DNA from: Sporodiniella umbellata
Taxonomy: Eukaryota; Mucoromycota; Mucoromycetes; Mucorales; Rhizopodaceae
Reading direction: 5' to 3'
DNA: 64,000 nucleotides
Assembly (NCBI GenBank): GCA_025677835.1
Contig: JAIXMR010000085.1
Span: forward strand, 1-64,000
Under the pieces are notes generated by a model. The model saw only the letters and a list, made by a program, of their open reading frames with translations, ran no database searches and had not been told where the DNA came from. Within the stretch, counting starts at the first letter, position 1; each line of letters opens with the position of its first letter. Of the stretch, positions 24,869 through 34,554 are shown in pieces. Position numbers and translations under genes: made by a program.

Positions 24869-26788
24869 TTATTCAGAATGAAAACGGTACTTTGACTTCC
24901 AAACGAGTTTCAAAGGGAGTTTATTGGCTTGAAAGCCGATATCCAAAGGTACCCATCGGACGGTCAGGATGGAAGGGAATTTGTTTTTCAAAAGACGTAG
25001 GGCGTGATCTTGACGGATAAGAAAGGAGGCGTGTGTTCTAAGCCTGGGCCAGCCATGATGAAGAGGTAAGGCGCGTCTGGGCAGATGGGGATAGTGTTTC
25101 CAAAAGCCGTCCTGATGACCCAATACGAGAGCGAGTTGGGAATCGAGTACGTAATGGGCGGCGTCAGAAGCAGGGGCGAGGTAGAGCGAATGGGTGCAGG
25201 GCTCAGGCGGGGGTGTTGGGATAGGTGAATGGGGATCGTCTCTTTCGGTTTTAGGGCGAAAGAGGGCTTGGAGTGGGGTATGCAGCGCGAGATGGAGGGG
25301 GTGTTTGCCCTGTCGGTTGGTTTGGAGTGGATGGGCGCCATGGTCCAATAAGAGTTGGATGACCGCGCCATGGCCATTCTCTGTCGCGTCATGTAAGGCG
25401 GTGTCTTCATCAGGACCGCCTTGGGCATGAACGTCCGCGCCATGCTCCAACAGCAAACGGACCGCACGCGTATGCCCTCGAAGCGACGCTTCATGGAGAG
25501 GCGAATAACCAGCATGGTCTCTTGGGTTGGGATCCACACCCCGGGCAAGCAGCGTGTGGAGTTTGTCCCCGTTGCCTGCAGAAGCCGCGCGATGCAGTTC
25601 GGTTCGGCCGCTGGCATCTTTCTTCAGGCCACGCAAAGGATCCGTCGGCTTGGGTGGGCTGTGGCTGATCGGACGACGGCGCGGTCGACGTCTGACGGTC
25701 AGTTTCTCAGGCTCTTCCTCTAAATTGGCAAACACGCGCATGACATGCTGAATCTTGCGTTCCTCTCGACTGAGCTGCTGTCGGCTGGCGTTACGATGCG
25801 CTGTCTTTTGAGCGATCGGGTCCAGTGCGTGTGAGGTGGTTTGGAGTAAACGAAGTTCGTCCATGCGCGCAGTGAGGAGTTGGCGAATGGCTGGGTAATG
25901 AGCACAGACATCGTAGGCGGTCAGGCCCTGGCGATTCTTGAGGTAGATGTCCAGGGTACGTATCTTGAGAAGGTAGCGCACAAGATCCGTATGACCCTCT
26001 TTACTCGCCTGATGAAGTGGGCTATCCATCGCGTCTGAGCCGAGAATGTTCACCAGCGCACCGCCTTGCTCCACCAAGATCTTGACGATGGCCCCCTTCC
26101 CCCCCGCACAGGCCAGATGAAGCGGGGTCCATGCCTTTTCATCCTTACCGTTGACATCCGCGCCTTGTTCAAGACAGCGTCGTGTGGCTTGCTCACACCC
26201 ATCCAGGCAGGCCTGATGAAGTAGCGACCGTCGTCCAAGCTGACAGGCCAGGTCTTGTTCCAATTGCTTCATACGGTCCAGTAGTAGCCAGCGACACTGC
26301 CTATCTTCACATACATCCACCGGTCGTTCCTCTGCTTCGTTCAGAGCAAACACATCGGCTCCGTTCTCTAACAAGGATCGAATACATGCCATCTCCCCGT
26401 TCGAACATGCATCGTGTAAAGGCGTATCCCCACCAAAGCCACGGGCATTCACATCTGCACCACAGGCGATCAAGAATCGCATAATCCCATCCTGTCCTTT
26501 GAGTGCCGCCTCATGAAGTACCGTCCAACCCGCGTTATCTTTCGCACTCACCTCAGCCCCGTCCTGGACCCATTCCTGGACCTTGTCTAGATTGCCTTGT
26601 GAGGTAAAGTAAAACAGCTTGGTGCGACCGGCCTTGTCTCGTTTGTTGGGATTCACCTTTTTCTTTCTTTTCTTTTTCTGAACTGGCTCGGGTGAGAAAG
26701 AATACGCAATCCCTCGGTTTCTTTTCGCCCCTCGAAAGAACATCTTGACTTCCTCTTCCTCCTCTTCCTCTTCCTCTTTCTTTTGCAT
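24869..26788 (-). CDS. Ankyrin-repeat protein with duplicated repeat blocks, possibly Hos4-like
   Basis: A single 639-codon exon. Residues 5-13 are a Glu run, and residues about 38-44 a KKKRKKK nuclear-localisation-type patch. Ankyrin repeats occur in three blocks: about 50-165 (GWTVLHEAALKGQDG, GDTPLHDACSNGE), about 187-300 (WTPLHLACAGGKG, DSPLHQASKEGH) and about 385-500 (GRTELHRAASAGNGD, GYSPLHEASLRGH, DTALHDATENGHG). A linker of predicted coil follows block two, and about 120 C-terminal residues have no repeat. The repeat style and nuclear signal recall fungal Hos4/Set3-complex or ANKRD11-type proteins, but I would not assert this. The DNA is clearly richer in G/C (frequent CGC, GCC, CTG codons) than neighbouring genes and it lacks introns. 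Confidence 0.88.
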   Translation of the reverse strand: MQKKEEEEEEEEEVKMFFRGAKRNRGIAYSFSPEPVQKKKRKKKVNPNKRDKAGRTKLFYFTSQGNLDKVQEWVQDGAEVSAKDNAGWTVLHEAALKGQDGIMRFLIACGADVNARGFGGDTPLHDACSNGEMACIRSLLENGADVFALNEAEERPVDVCEDRQCRWLLLDRMKQLEQDLACQLGRRSLLHQACLDGCEQATRRCLEQGADVNGKDEKAWTPLHLACAGGKGAIVKILVEQGGALVNILGSDAMDSPLHQASKEGHTDLVRYLLKIRTLDIYLKNRQGLTAYDVCAHYPAIRQLLTARMDELRLLQTTSHALDPIAQKTAHRNASRQQLSREERKIQHVMRVFANLEEEPEKLTVRRRPRRRPISHSPPKPTDPLRGLKKDASGRTELHRAASAGNGDKLHTLLARGVDPNPRDHAGYSPLHEASLRGHTRAVRLLLEHGADVHAQGGPDEDTALHDATENGHGAVIQLLLDHGAHPLQTNRQGKHPLHLALHTPLQALFRPKTERDDPHSPIPTPPPEPCTHSLYLAPASDAAHYVLDSQLALVLGHQDGFWKHYPHLPRRALPLHHGWPRLRTHASFLIRQDHALRLLKNKFPSILTVRWVPLDIGFQANKLPLKLVWKSKYRFHSE

Positions 26789-28606
26789 GGTGTCAATGGG
26801 TATGTATTAGCTGTTGTGCTGGGTGTTATGTACAGGAATGGTTGGATATAGGTTTGGTTTTATGTAAAATGGTATCTATCTATAAAAGGTGGATACGGTG
26901 GTATATCAATTTTCAAAAAAAAAAAAAAAAAAAAGGGGGAAGCTTTCTATGTCAAAAGTATCCGTCTATCAATATCTTTTATAAACTGTTTTTCTTTCTA
27001 CTTACTGGTATAATGTCTCTAAACAGTGAGTATATAACTAGAGTAAAATAAAAGAAAACAGTTGGCTCTTTGTCAATAGAAACTATCTTTACCTTTTAAC
27101 TCAAGACATACAAGAAAAAAAAAAAAAAAGAAGAAAAAACAAAGAAAATGGTTTTGTTTTGTTTTTTTTTTTTTTTTTTTTTTTTTCTAATTTAAAATTC
27201 AAACGAAATGATTGGTAGAGTCGTTTTCTGTGTTTTGTTCAAAGATATCCCGAATAATTTATCGAATGTGCAAATGAAAAATCAAGGGGAGGGGATCAAC
27301 TTAGAAAACAATCCATACCATCGTCTATATGTGTTAGTTTATTGTCTATAGCCATGCTTCAATAAAATAAAATAAACGTAAAACTGTTTAGACCAAAGGA
27401 ACTAAAAGATGAGTAATGGTTTACTGGTAGACGTCATTGAGGTTTTATTCCGTAGAGTGCGGCAAATAAATTTTATACACTCTTTAAAAAAACAATAGCT
27501 CTGACATAGGGTTCTTGACGTGTGTACTCTAGATTAGACAGTCTGAATTCAAGTGAGAGAGTGAGAGAAATACTTTCTAGGGTGTAGACTCTCTCTGCTT
27601 TTTTTTTTTTTTTTTTTTTTTTTTTTGACCTACGCATTTGTATTGGCATTCTTTCTAGAATTTAATCTTACAAGACTCTGTACCGATCCAAGGCCATTCA
27701 CAGCACCACTGGCAGCTTTTAGGAGGTGTTTCATGGATCTTTTTGACGACAGGATAAACTTCTAAAAGCAAATGTATTCAGCAACGGATGTGTGTTAGAC
27801 TCGAGCTATTTTTATCCAAGAAACAAGCGCTTCTTTCCAGCCGAGATTCTCTCGCTTTCACCTTCAAACAGGCAGCTCAAAAACACTTTTTTGTGTGGTC
27901 GATTTTGTTGGTAAAGAAAGCGATTGACATCAAGCTATTCTGAATCGGCGTCTAAAGCAATTTAAGACAACGCACCTTGAGAGTGGCGCTGTAGTGTGTA
28001 ACGGTATTAGATACAATGCAGTGACAAAAAACAAAGAGAGAAGCAAGTCAAAAGAAAGGCTTTGTGTTGATAGATAAATCCCAAGCGTGATAAAAAGTCA
28101 GACAAAAACTAAGCCATGGATAAATAAATAAATAAAAAAAGGCTCATTGAATTCGATAAAAAGTTTTCTAGTGTCAATGTCAGTTTGCACTTTTAACTCA
28201 TTTTTACGTCAACATGGATCATTTCCTTAAAGGGAATCTTCACCATTGGACTTGGAGTAAGGTGTTGACGAATAAGAAGCCCTTAAAAAACAACAACAAC
28301 CCAAGGGCTTAGATAGGTTCACCCTCTTTATAAACTAAGGCTTTTTTCTCTAGGCTGATTGAAATGGTCTCCAAAAAAAAAAAAAAGAAAAAGAAAAGGG
28401 TAATCAAGATCGACAGGTGCCCTTTTCCACTTTGGGTTTTAGCACGGGATACATGGATCAAATCATTAAAAAAAAAAAAAAAAAAAAAGGTATAAAAGGG
28501 TTTTCTCTTTTTTTTTGGAATTTTTGAAATTTTTTTTTTTTTTTTTTTAGCCTTTCATTTTTATAAAGTGTTTTTCCAACCCTTTGCTTAATTTTCTAAA
28601 GAAACG
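26789..28606. other. Intergenic, mostly featureless
   Basis: AT-rich with several homopolymers (for example 27162-27186 and 27600-27626). It contains one possible small exon at 27630-27761 listed separately. Nothing else is recognised. Confidence 0.5.
27630..27761 (-). other. Possible terminal exon of a small unrecognised gene
   Basis: After a good acceptor (TTGCTTTTAG) a 43-codon frame runs to TAG; it contains MKHLLKAASGAVNGLG and SVQSLVRLNSRKN. The composition (small and branched residues) looks protein-like. Possible upstream exon: an ATG at about 28247 opens MVKIPFKEMIHVD and then a GTAAAA donor, but no connected frame was proven. Family unknown. Confidence 0.25.
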
Positions 28607-29017
28607 ATGCCTAGCTTCACCTCATTTCCTCGAGATATTGACAAGTGGGGACCATCGAGTTGGGTGAAGAGAGAAAAGGAACAAGAAGAGACATGGGGGC
28701 AGAAAAAGACGAGAACGATCCAGCCCCGTTTTAGTGTGTTTGGAAACCACGGGAAATTAAGATTGATGAACGAAGACTGGCAAAAGAAGACCGACTGTTG
28801 TTCGAGCCCATCTTCTCGTAAGCCTAAAAAGGTCCACTTTGACCCGCTCTGTCTTGAACATATTCTCTTGTTTCACGCTTCCCAATCCCCCGTGGAATTA
28901 AAGCAGCCCAACTCGGTTCTTGACGCTCATGACGCAGACTCTGAGCTTTCCCATTGGCCCTCTTTATCAAGTCCACCCATCATCCAACAGACATCTTGTA
29001 TCTGTCAAGTGCGTTAA
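28607..29017 (+). CDS. Small protein with a PP1-docking (RVxF-type) motif
   Basis: An intronless 136-codon frame. The central part reads RKPKKVHFDPLCLEHILLFH. KKVHF fits the RVxF consensus used by regulatory subunits to dock on protein phosphatase 1, and the pattern basic-basic-V-x-F followed by LE-x-I-x-LFH resembles the N-terminal regions of fungal Gac1/PPP1R3-type glycogen-targeting subunits. No carbohydrate-binding (CBM21) domain is present, so if this is a PP1 partner it is a minimal or different one. The N-terminus has Trp-containing PRDIDKWGPSSWVKRE; the C-terminus is Ser/Pro-rich and ends in two Cys. No homologue is recognised by name; the motif reading is inference. Confidence 0.6.
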   Translation: MPSFTSFPRDIDKWGPSSWVKREKEQEETWGQKKTRTIQPRFSVFGNHGKLRLMNEDWQKKTDCCSSPSSRKPKKVHFDPLCLEHILLFHASQSPVELKQPNSVLDAHDADSELSHWPSLSSPPIIQQTSCICQVR

Positions 29018-29686
29018 ACACACCCCATTCGATACACACCTTTTTGTATTTATCACACTCGTATCGCCTTACTGTAAATAAATTTCTATTTTTTTTTTTT
29101 TTTTTTTTTTGGTACATCACCGTCGGCATATCTCACCCATCGTTCGTGTTACCCAAGAAAGAGCTCCTTTGCAAGTCTGGCTGATGTCATCTCTGTAGGT
29201 TCGGTACATCAGATGGATAAACAACCGCCCACAGCCTTTCTCTGCTGATCTGTCATGAAGCAGCAATAACTCTCAAGAATGAATGCCACTTTTTTTTTTT
29301 TGGGTTTATCACGCCAATCTTGGTGTGGAAAAAGAAAGTTACCTCCATCGTCTGTTTGAACGGTTCTTTTGTCAATCACTTTGGAATCGGTTAACCGTTA
29401 AAAGTTACGCTCTTTAAGAATTTTAGTGTTTTTTTGTGAAACGCGAACTTGAATACGCTAATCGGCAGCCTATCTGTTTTATTGGTTGCAGCGAGTTTGA
29501 AAAGCGTGAATGAAAGCCATTAGAAAGTATCTATAAAAAAATTTTTTTTTTTTTTTTTTGGTCAAGCTTAAGAGTAAAAGAATGATACAATTCTCTGTCT
29601 CTATGACCCAATAAGAACAATCACACGTACACAACATTGAGGGGCTAAAAAGTACAAAAAAAAAAAAAAAACAAAGGTTGTTTTAG

Positions 29687-29723
<37 letters not shown>

Positions 29724-29767
29724 TAAAAGACAAATGGATTAGAAATCAGGTTAGAATCCTAACTCCC
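29018..29767. other. Intergenic
   Basis: Spacer with T and A homopolymers (29090-29110, 29541-29559, 29688-29724). No gene or RNA is recognised. Confidence 0.5.
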
Positions 29768-29933
29768 ATTGGCTAATTCATCCTAAATTCTCAGCACACC
29801 AATGAGAGACACAGACCATTGTAAGTTTGATCCATTCAGCACGCTTGAATGTTGCGCAATATCTTTCATCTTCTGAACAAGCTCAATATGATTGGATGCC
29901 TCCCCCCAACAAGTTTGTTTTTAGTATAAAAAA
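29768..29933 (+). promoter_or_regulatory. Promoter of the MsrA gene: CCAAT boxes and TATA-like element
   Basis: Two ATTGG sites (29768-29772 and 29891-29895) and one CCAAT (29799-29803) lie upstream of TATAAAAAA (29925-29933), which is about 100 bp before the start codon. Clustered CCAAT boxes are targets of the HAP/NF-Y complex in fungi; HAP control linked to redox state is inference. Confidence 0.4.
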
Positions 29934-30032
29934 GGAGTTGTTAAATTCAAAAAATCAAATTTTCTTTCCCTTTAAATCAAAAAAATAGAAATTTTTTTTT
30001 TTTCTGTGTAGAAGCAAATCCTATTGATTATT

Positions 30033-30542
30033 ATGCCTACTGTTCACATTGAAAAAGCTACTTTTGCTGCTGGATGCTTCTGGGGGGTTGAACATATTAT
30101 CAACAAACATTTAAAAAAGGAAGGCATTACCACACGCGTGGGTTACATTGGCGGTGATCTTGATAATCCTGATTATCAACAAGTCAAGACGGGCAGTACC
30201 AACCATGCTGAAGCTTGCGAAGTCACATTTGATCCTAGCAAGATTTCTTACGCTACATTGGTCGAATTCTTCTTCAAGTTGCACGATCCCACCACTCAAA
30301 ACGCACAAGGCCCTGATGTTGGCACCCAATATCGTTCCGCCATTTTCTGTCACAATCACGAACAAAAGCTGATTGCTGAGCAGGTGACCAAGAGCGTACA
30401 AGAAAAACGTTATCCTGACTCACCTTTGGCTACAACGATTGAGACAGCCACCAAATTCTATGATGCTGAAGAATACCATCAGTACTATCTAGACAAAAAC
30501 CCAGAGGGTTACGCCTGTCCTACACATTACCTTCGTTGGTAA
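30033..30542 (+). CDS. msrA: Peptide methionine sulfoxide reductase A
   Basis: An intronless gene of 169 residues, counting from the Met of MPTVHIEK; an in-frame Met three codons upstream is also possible. The catalytic motif AAGCFWGVEH contains the nucleophilic Cys. Further family blocks are VGYIGGDLDNPDYQQV, HAEACEVTFDP, LHDPTTQNAQGPDVGTQYRS and FYDAEEYHQ-YYLDKNP. The C-terminal Cys in GYACPTHYL is positioned like the resolving Cys of eukaryotic MsrA. The enzyme reduces methionine-S-sulfoxide in proteins using thioredoxin. The length fits the family and there is no targeting peptide, so a cytosolic location is likely. Confidence 0.96.
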   Translation: MPTVHIEKATFAAGCFWGVEHIINKHLKKEGITTRVGYIGGDLDNPDYQQVKTGSTNHAEACEVTFDPSKISYATLVEFFFKLHDPTTQNAQGPDVGTQYRSAIFCHNHEQKLIAEQVTKSVQEKRYPDSPLATTIETATKFYDAEEYHQYYLDKNPEGYACPTHYLRW

Positions 30543-30778
30543 CTCTTGACTCTTTTTGTATACATTTTCAACAAACGTAGCCCAACAGACCCCCTCTGCT
30601 TATAATTTATTTTAATGTCCTTTATCCAACCAAAGGAATCTTACGCATCTCTTCATGAGGGTGGGCCCTATTCCCTTCAACAGTACATACAAGAAATAAA
30701 AAACATACATTCAACATTTGCTTCTCTACATACATTCAATTGAAAAAAAAAAAAAAAAAAAAAAATAGTCTTTTTTAT

Positions 30779-32895
30779 TTAAATACAAAGGTTGCCCACA
30801 GCATTTTCAATCAAACGTACGTCGCCATCTTCCAGGCCACGAATGACTCTTCGTTTGCTACTTTTGGATTTCATAGCCACCATCGAAGGCAGTCCGAACT
30901 GATGCGCCATCTGGTCAGTGAGGACTACGTTATGTTGGGTGTAATCGACCAGGCAAAGAAGGGTAGAACAGAGCTCTTTGATAAACTCTTGTGGATGTTC
31001 GGTCTGGATCCGGGTCAAGGCTTGTTCGGTTTGATGGGTGTAAAACAAGGGTAAGAAAGGATTCTGAGAGCCCAAGAGTTCGTTCACCCGCTTAAGAAAA
31101 CAGATCAAGGTCTCCAGGATTCTCTCACAGCTATCGACCGTAAAGTAAACAAAGTTCAACAACGTCACCAAATGGTAGGCCAGTCCTGGATGCTCATGGA
31201 TCAAATGGACCAGAGCCCCATCGGTGCCTAACGTGGCCAGATTAAACACGATCCATAACGCTTCCCGTGTCACTTTCCATTCATCCAGCGTGTCTTTACG
31301 TAGCGCGCTTTGGGATGGAATCCATCGGTCCTGCACATAGATATGTCCCGGCACCTCCAAATGTCCCATCACCGCCACCATCACCTCTTTTTGCGTCAAC
31401 ACGCTGTCCACCATAAACTCACATCCTGCAGCAATGTTGGATATAATCAGATACACATCCTTTCGAAGCTCACATGAAGCCCCCGGCAACAACAGCTCGC
31501 TCATGCTCTGAAGTATCGGCACATGCAGTAATCCTACACTGCTCCGGTCCGGTCCAGAAGTAATGTTGACCACCGCTCGAATCGCAGGTGTCACTTGACG
31601 GTACGTGCCATGACTTGCAAAACAACAACGTGAGTCCATCGTTTTTTTTTTTTTTTTTTTTTTTGGGGGTGTGGCTTACCCTATCAGATGAGCCAGACGT
31701 CGACACATCCCTAACGAAATCTGTACGCGTTCATGAAATTCGTCCACCTCATGCATATTATACAGAATTCGAGATACGCCCCAACTAAAACACACGCGTT
31801 AAACCCCTCACAACGCAAACCCTATCCCCTACCAGATATCTGTATCGTATTTATCTACTTCTAGCTCAATGTATTTCGTAAACACTTCAAACATTGGGAT
31901 ATACTAGAAATAGAGGGGGTGAGTCCTTTTTTTTTTTTTTTTTAAGCCAAGGTTTGTTTTGTTTACATAATCATAATAATAAGCCGTTCGAAAACCACCG
32001 CGTGACATATTGGAGAGCGCCCAAAGTAAGATTTCGATAGAGGCATCATAGATTTTATCCGAGATATAGAGTGGACCACTTGGGATAGGGGCATCAGAAG
32101 TGACATCGTATACTTCTTCATAAATAGTTTCCAACAGGTTGACAATAGCAAAACCAAAGCCTTTGATCAACAGCTCTTCTCTGAACTTGGCTGATTCCCC
32201 TGCGATATTAGCCAAGGTCCAGACCGCCTGGCTGTTGAGTTCTAATCCCGAACGTTTATCGCTCACCAATTCCAACAAGACATCCACAAAGCCATCCCTT
32301 ACCACCGCTTGGGTCTGTAAAGAATCCCCTGCCTAGACTCCTCATAAAGTTAATACATCGTTCAGAACCCTTTGGCTCTCTACTTGCCGCAATATTCGTC
32401 AAGATCCAAGTACATTCAAACTTTAGACTCGGTTCAAAAGGATTCAACAACAGATACTTTAGACGACCTAAAATATCCAAATCCAAAATATCGTTCACCA
32501 GCGTATGATTATGATCCACTCATAAAATCGTTTGTTTCTCTTAATACCTGTCAACATGTTTTCTTTTTCTCCCTTTTTTTTTTTTTCTAAGGCTTACCAT
32601 CGTCATTCGTTTTCTTGATACTCTGAACTAAATAACGGCGAAACATTTCTGTCGATTGTCGAATCTTTTGAGGCTCAGAAGAATAAAGTAAATATTTAGC
32701 GGTAGCCAACTAAAATAACAAGCATCAATCATCGTTTTTCCCCTTTCTTTTTTTAAAAAAAAAAAAAACGTAATCTACATCGCTCTTTTGTATTCTTTCG
32801 CCATGAGAAGGTACATTCACTATAGACACACTAGAGAGTTTATGGCTGATTTCAGACAAGTAATCTTCTTCAGGTGAGAATTCATCCAAGGTCAT
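30779..32895 (-). CDS. Importin-alpha-like armadillo-repeat protein without an IBB domain
   Basis: Seven exons (32895-32779, 32709-32598, 32518-32384, 32328-31967, 31903-31833, 31784-31680, 31613-30779) give about 578 residues. ARM repeats keep the karyopherin-alpha W-x3-N ladder: FECTWILTNIAA, SQAVWTLANIAGE, EILLWALSNMSRGG, AIRAVVNITSG, DVYLIISNIAAG, REALWIVFNLATLG. QTQAVVRDG also matches the importin pattern. The N-terminus is acidic (FSPEEDYLSEI), and the Arg/Lys-rich importin-beta-binding domain of true importin-alpha is missing. A KSKSSKRRVIRG patch lies near the C-terminus. Exon 1's donor (GTAGAT) and exon 3's acceptor (ATGAG) are the least certain. A divergent nuclear transport adaptor is likely, but function is unproven. 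Confidence 0.85.
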
Positions 32896-33641
32896 TTTGT
32901 CAGCAGTTATTATTTAAGAGACACTAAAAAAAAAAAAAAAGGGAGGGGGAAAGAAAAGAAAAAAAAAGAAAAAGAAAAGGAACATAGGTATATATAGAGA
33001 GAGAGAGAGAAGCGATGGCTTTGAAGTCACACGGCTTAGAGAGAAACACTAATACCTTATTTAACAAAGGTACAAAAAAAAAAAAAAAAGGGGGCGGAGA
33101 GGATATATTTTTAGGATAAAATCAAAACCAAACCCATTCATTCTTTTCTTTCCCTTTCTGCTCTTTGTTCAATCCACTCTATTTATCTTTACGATTCTTT
33201 TTTTTTTTTTTTTTTTTTTAAAAAATTTCTTTTTTTTTTTTTTTTTTTTTTTAATTTGCCCTAACCTGTCATGCAAAAATAAATAAGCGCATTCAATGTC
33301 CGCGTCACTCATTCATGACGCTCCAATCAACCCTTGACGTGTTTTGGCTCATTCTTTATTAAAACAGGGCTTATCAAAGAGCCAACGTGTTGAGAGAACA
33401 TGAATTCAATCAAGCCGGACAACATGCTCTCTCTCTCCCCCCCCACCCCTCTCCCCTCGCTTTTTGTTTACATTCTTCACCTAACTCTTGATATCCATCC
33501 AGTCTCTGGAGAATGGCGATCTCTTTTTTTTTTTTTTTATTATTATCATGGATAGAATTGAATGAGGGATACTATCAACAGCCAAACACGATGGCGATAA
33601 TAAAAATAAAATAATAAGAATAAGAATAATAAGAATAATAA

Positions 33642-33675
<34 letters not shown>

Positions 33676-33722
33676 GGTGGTGGTGGTGGTAAAATGGATT
33701 AAGCGTTTCTGTAAGGCAAAAG
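32896..33722. other. Intergenic with homopolymers
   Basis: Contains A runs near 32927 and 33074, long T runs at 33198-33252, a GA tract at about 32998-33010, a C/T-rich stretch at 33428-33458 and the trinucleotide repeat listed separately. No gene is recognised. Confidence 0.5.
33643..33690. repeat. Trinucleotide microsatellite (AGT)n(GGT)n
   Basis: About 8 AGT/TAG units run directly into about 8 GGT units, preceded by an AAT/AAG-rich tract. It lies just downstream of the stop codon of the adjacent minus-strand gene, in its 3' flank. Confidence 0.9.
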
Positions 33723-34554
33723 TTAAGGAATGATGACCTTTTCGTCGTATTCATGGGTTTGACTGTCACGAAAAAGACCGTATCTTTCGCCTTTGGTGTG
33801 GTTGATATGGGCACAAAGGGGAATAGTGACAAAGTCCAATGAAGAGTGTCGATTGTACTGTTGACTTGATAGCGCACTGAATCGATCGTCAAACTCAATG
33901 ACAATAGACTAGAAGGGTTGAGTGGGATGCTCAATCTAAAAAAAAAAAAAAAAAAAGTTCAAATGCAACAACTTACATAATAAGGTTTAAGCAGTGTGCC
34001 TGTAGTAAAATAAAGCTTTCGGGTGCTATTCAACACGTTGAATCCGTTCTTGTTAAAGATATAGTTAATGCCTCGGATATTCTCGGTCGCATTGATCCTT
34101 GTGCAGATCTGGGTCACGGATTTCTCAAACTAGATTTTATTTGAGTGAAAGGAACTCACTTGACTTCTCATCTCCAATCTTACCTTCTGTCGCATCAACC
34201 GGTGTCTCCACAGAAACAAAAGTGTCAACAACGACATAAAAAGCGGTAGTGCAATCAATCCACCAGAAGCTTTGTAGTTGTCCCATAGAATATAGTTGGC
34301 CGTCATCGAAAGCGTCCATAGAATCCAGAGGCTGATCATCCAAACCGCCTTGTTTCCAGGCGGCGGATGGTTTGACACTGACTGATTCAGCAGATGAAAG
34401 GTCGAGTTGAAGTCGTTCATCGATAGCTAGATAGAAAAAAAAAAATAGCTCAGTGGATTGGCTTATCACCCAAACTACTTACATAACCTTGAAGTTCAAA
34501 CGTGTATTGATCATCGAATTTCTTGTTAACAAATGGAAAAGAGAGCGATCTCAT
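33723..34554 (-). CDS. Conserved-looking two-TM membrane protein of unknown function
   Basis: Four exons (34554-34483, 34426-34184, 34129-33977, 33908-33723) in phase 0 give 217 residues. After a hydrophilic N-terminus there are two hydrophobic helices separated by a short loop: WMISLWILWTLSMTANYIL and LIALPLFMSLLTLLFLW, then a basic RHRLMRQK stop-transfer. The soluble C-terminus contains QICTRINATENIRGINYIF, a well-formed globular stretch, and ends DEKVIIP. Topology suggests a hairpin in the ER or another endomembrane. Exon 2 has two possible donors; the upstream AAG|GTAAGA gives a normal 54-nt intron, the other only 30 nt. Family not recognised; a distant Spo7/NEP1R1-like architecture was considered but not supported by motifs. 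Confidence 0.75.

Noticed and set aside
27651..27760. Cys/Trp-rich small peptide frame (KSCQWCCEWPWIGTESC) on the minus strand
   Set aside because: It overlaps the better-composed 43-codon frame and looks like its shadow.
33575..33934. Open frame on the minus strand with runs of His and Tyr
   Set aside because: It is the out-of-frame reading of the last exon of the two-TM gene continuing into the AGT/GGT microsatellite. The true exon (33908-33723) uses another frame and ends before the repeat.
34130..34183. Second donor GTGAGT in the two-TM gene
   Set aside because: It would leave an intron of only 30 nt, below any plausible size; AAG|GTAAGA gives 54 nt in the same phase.
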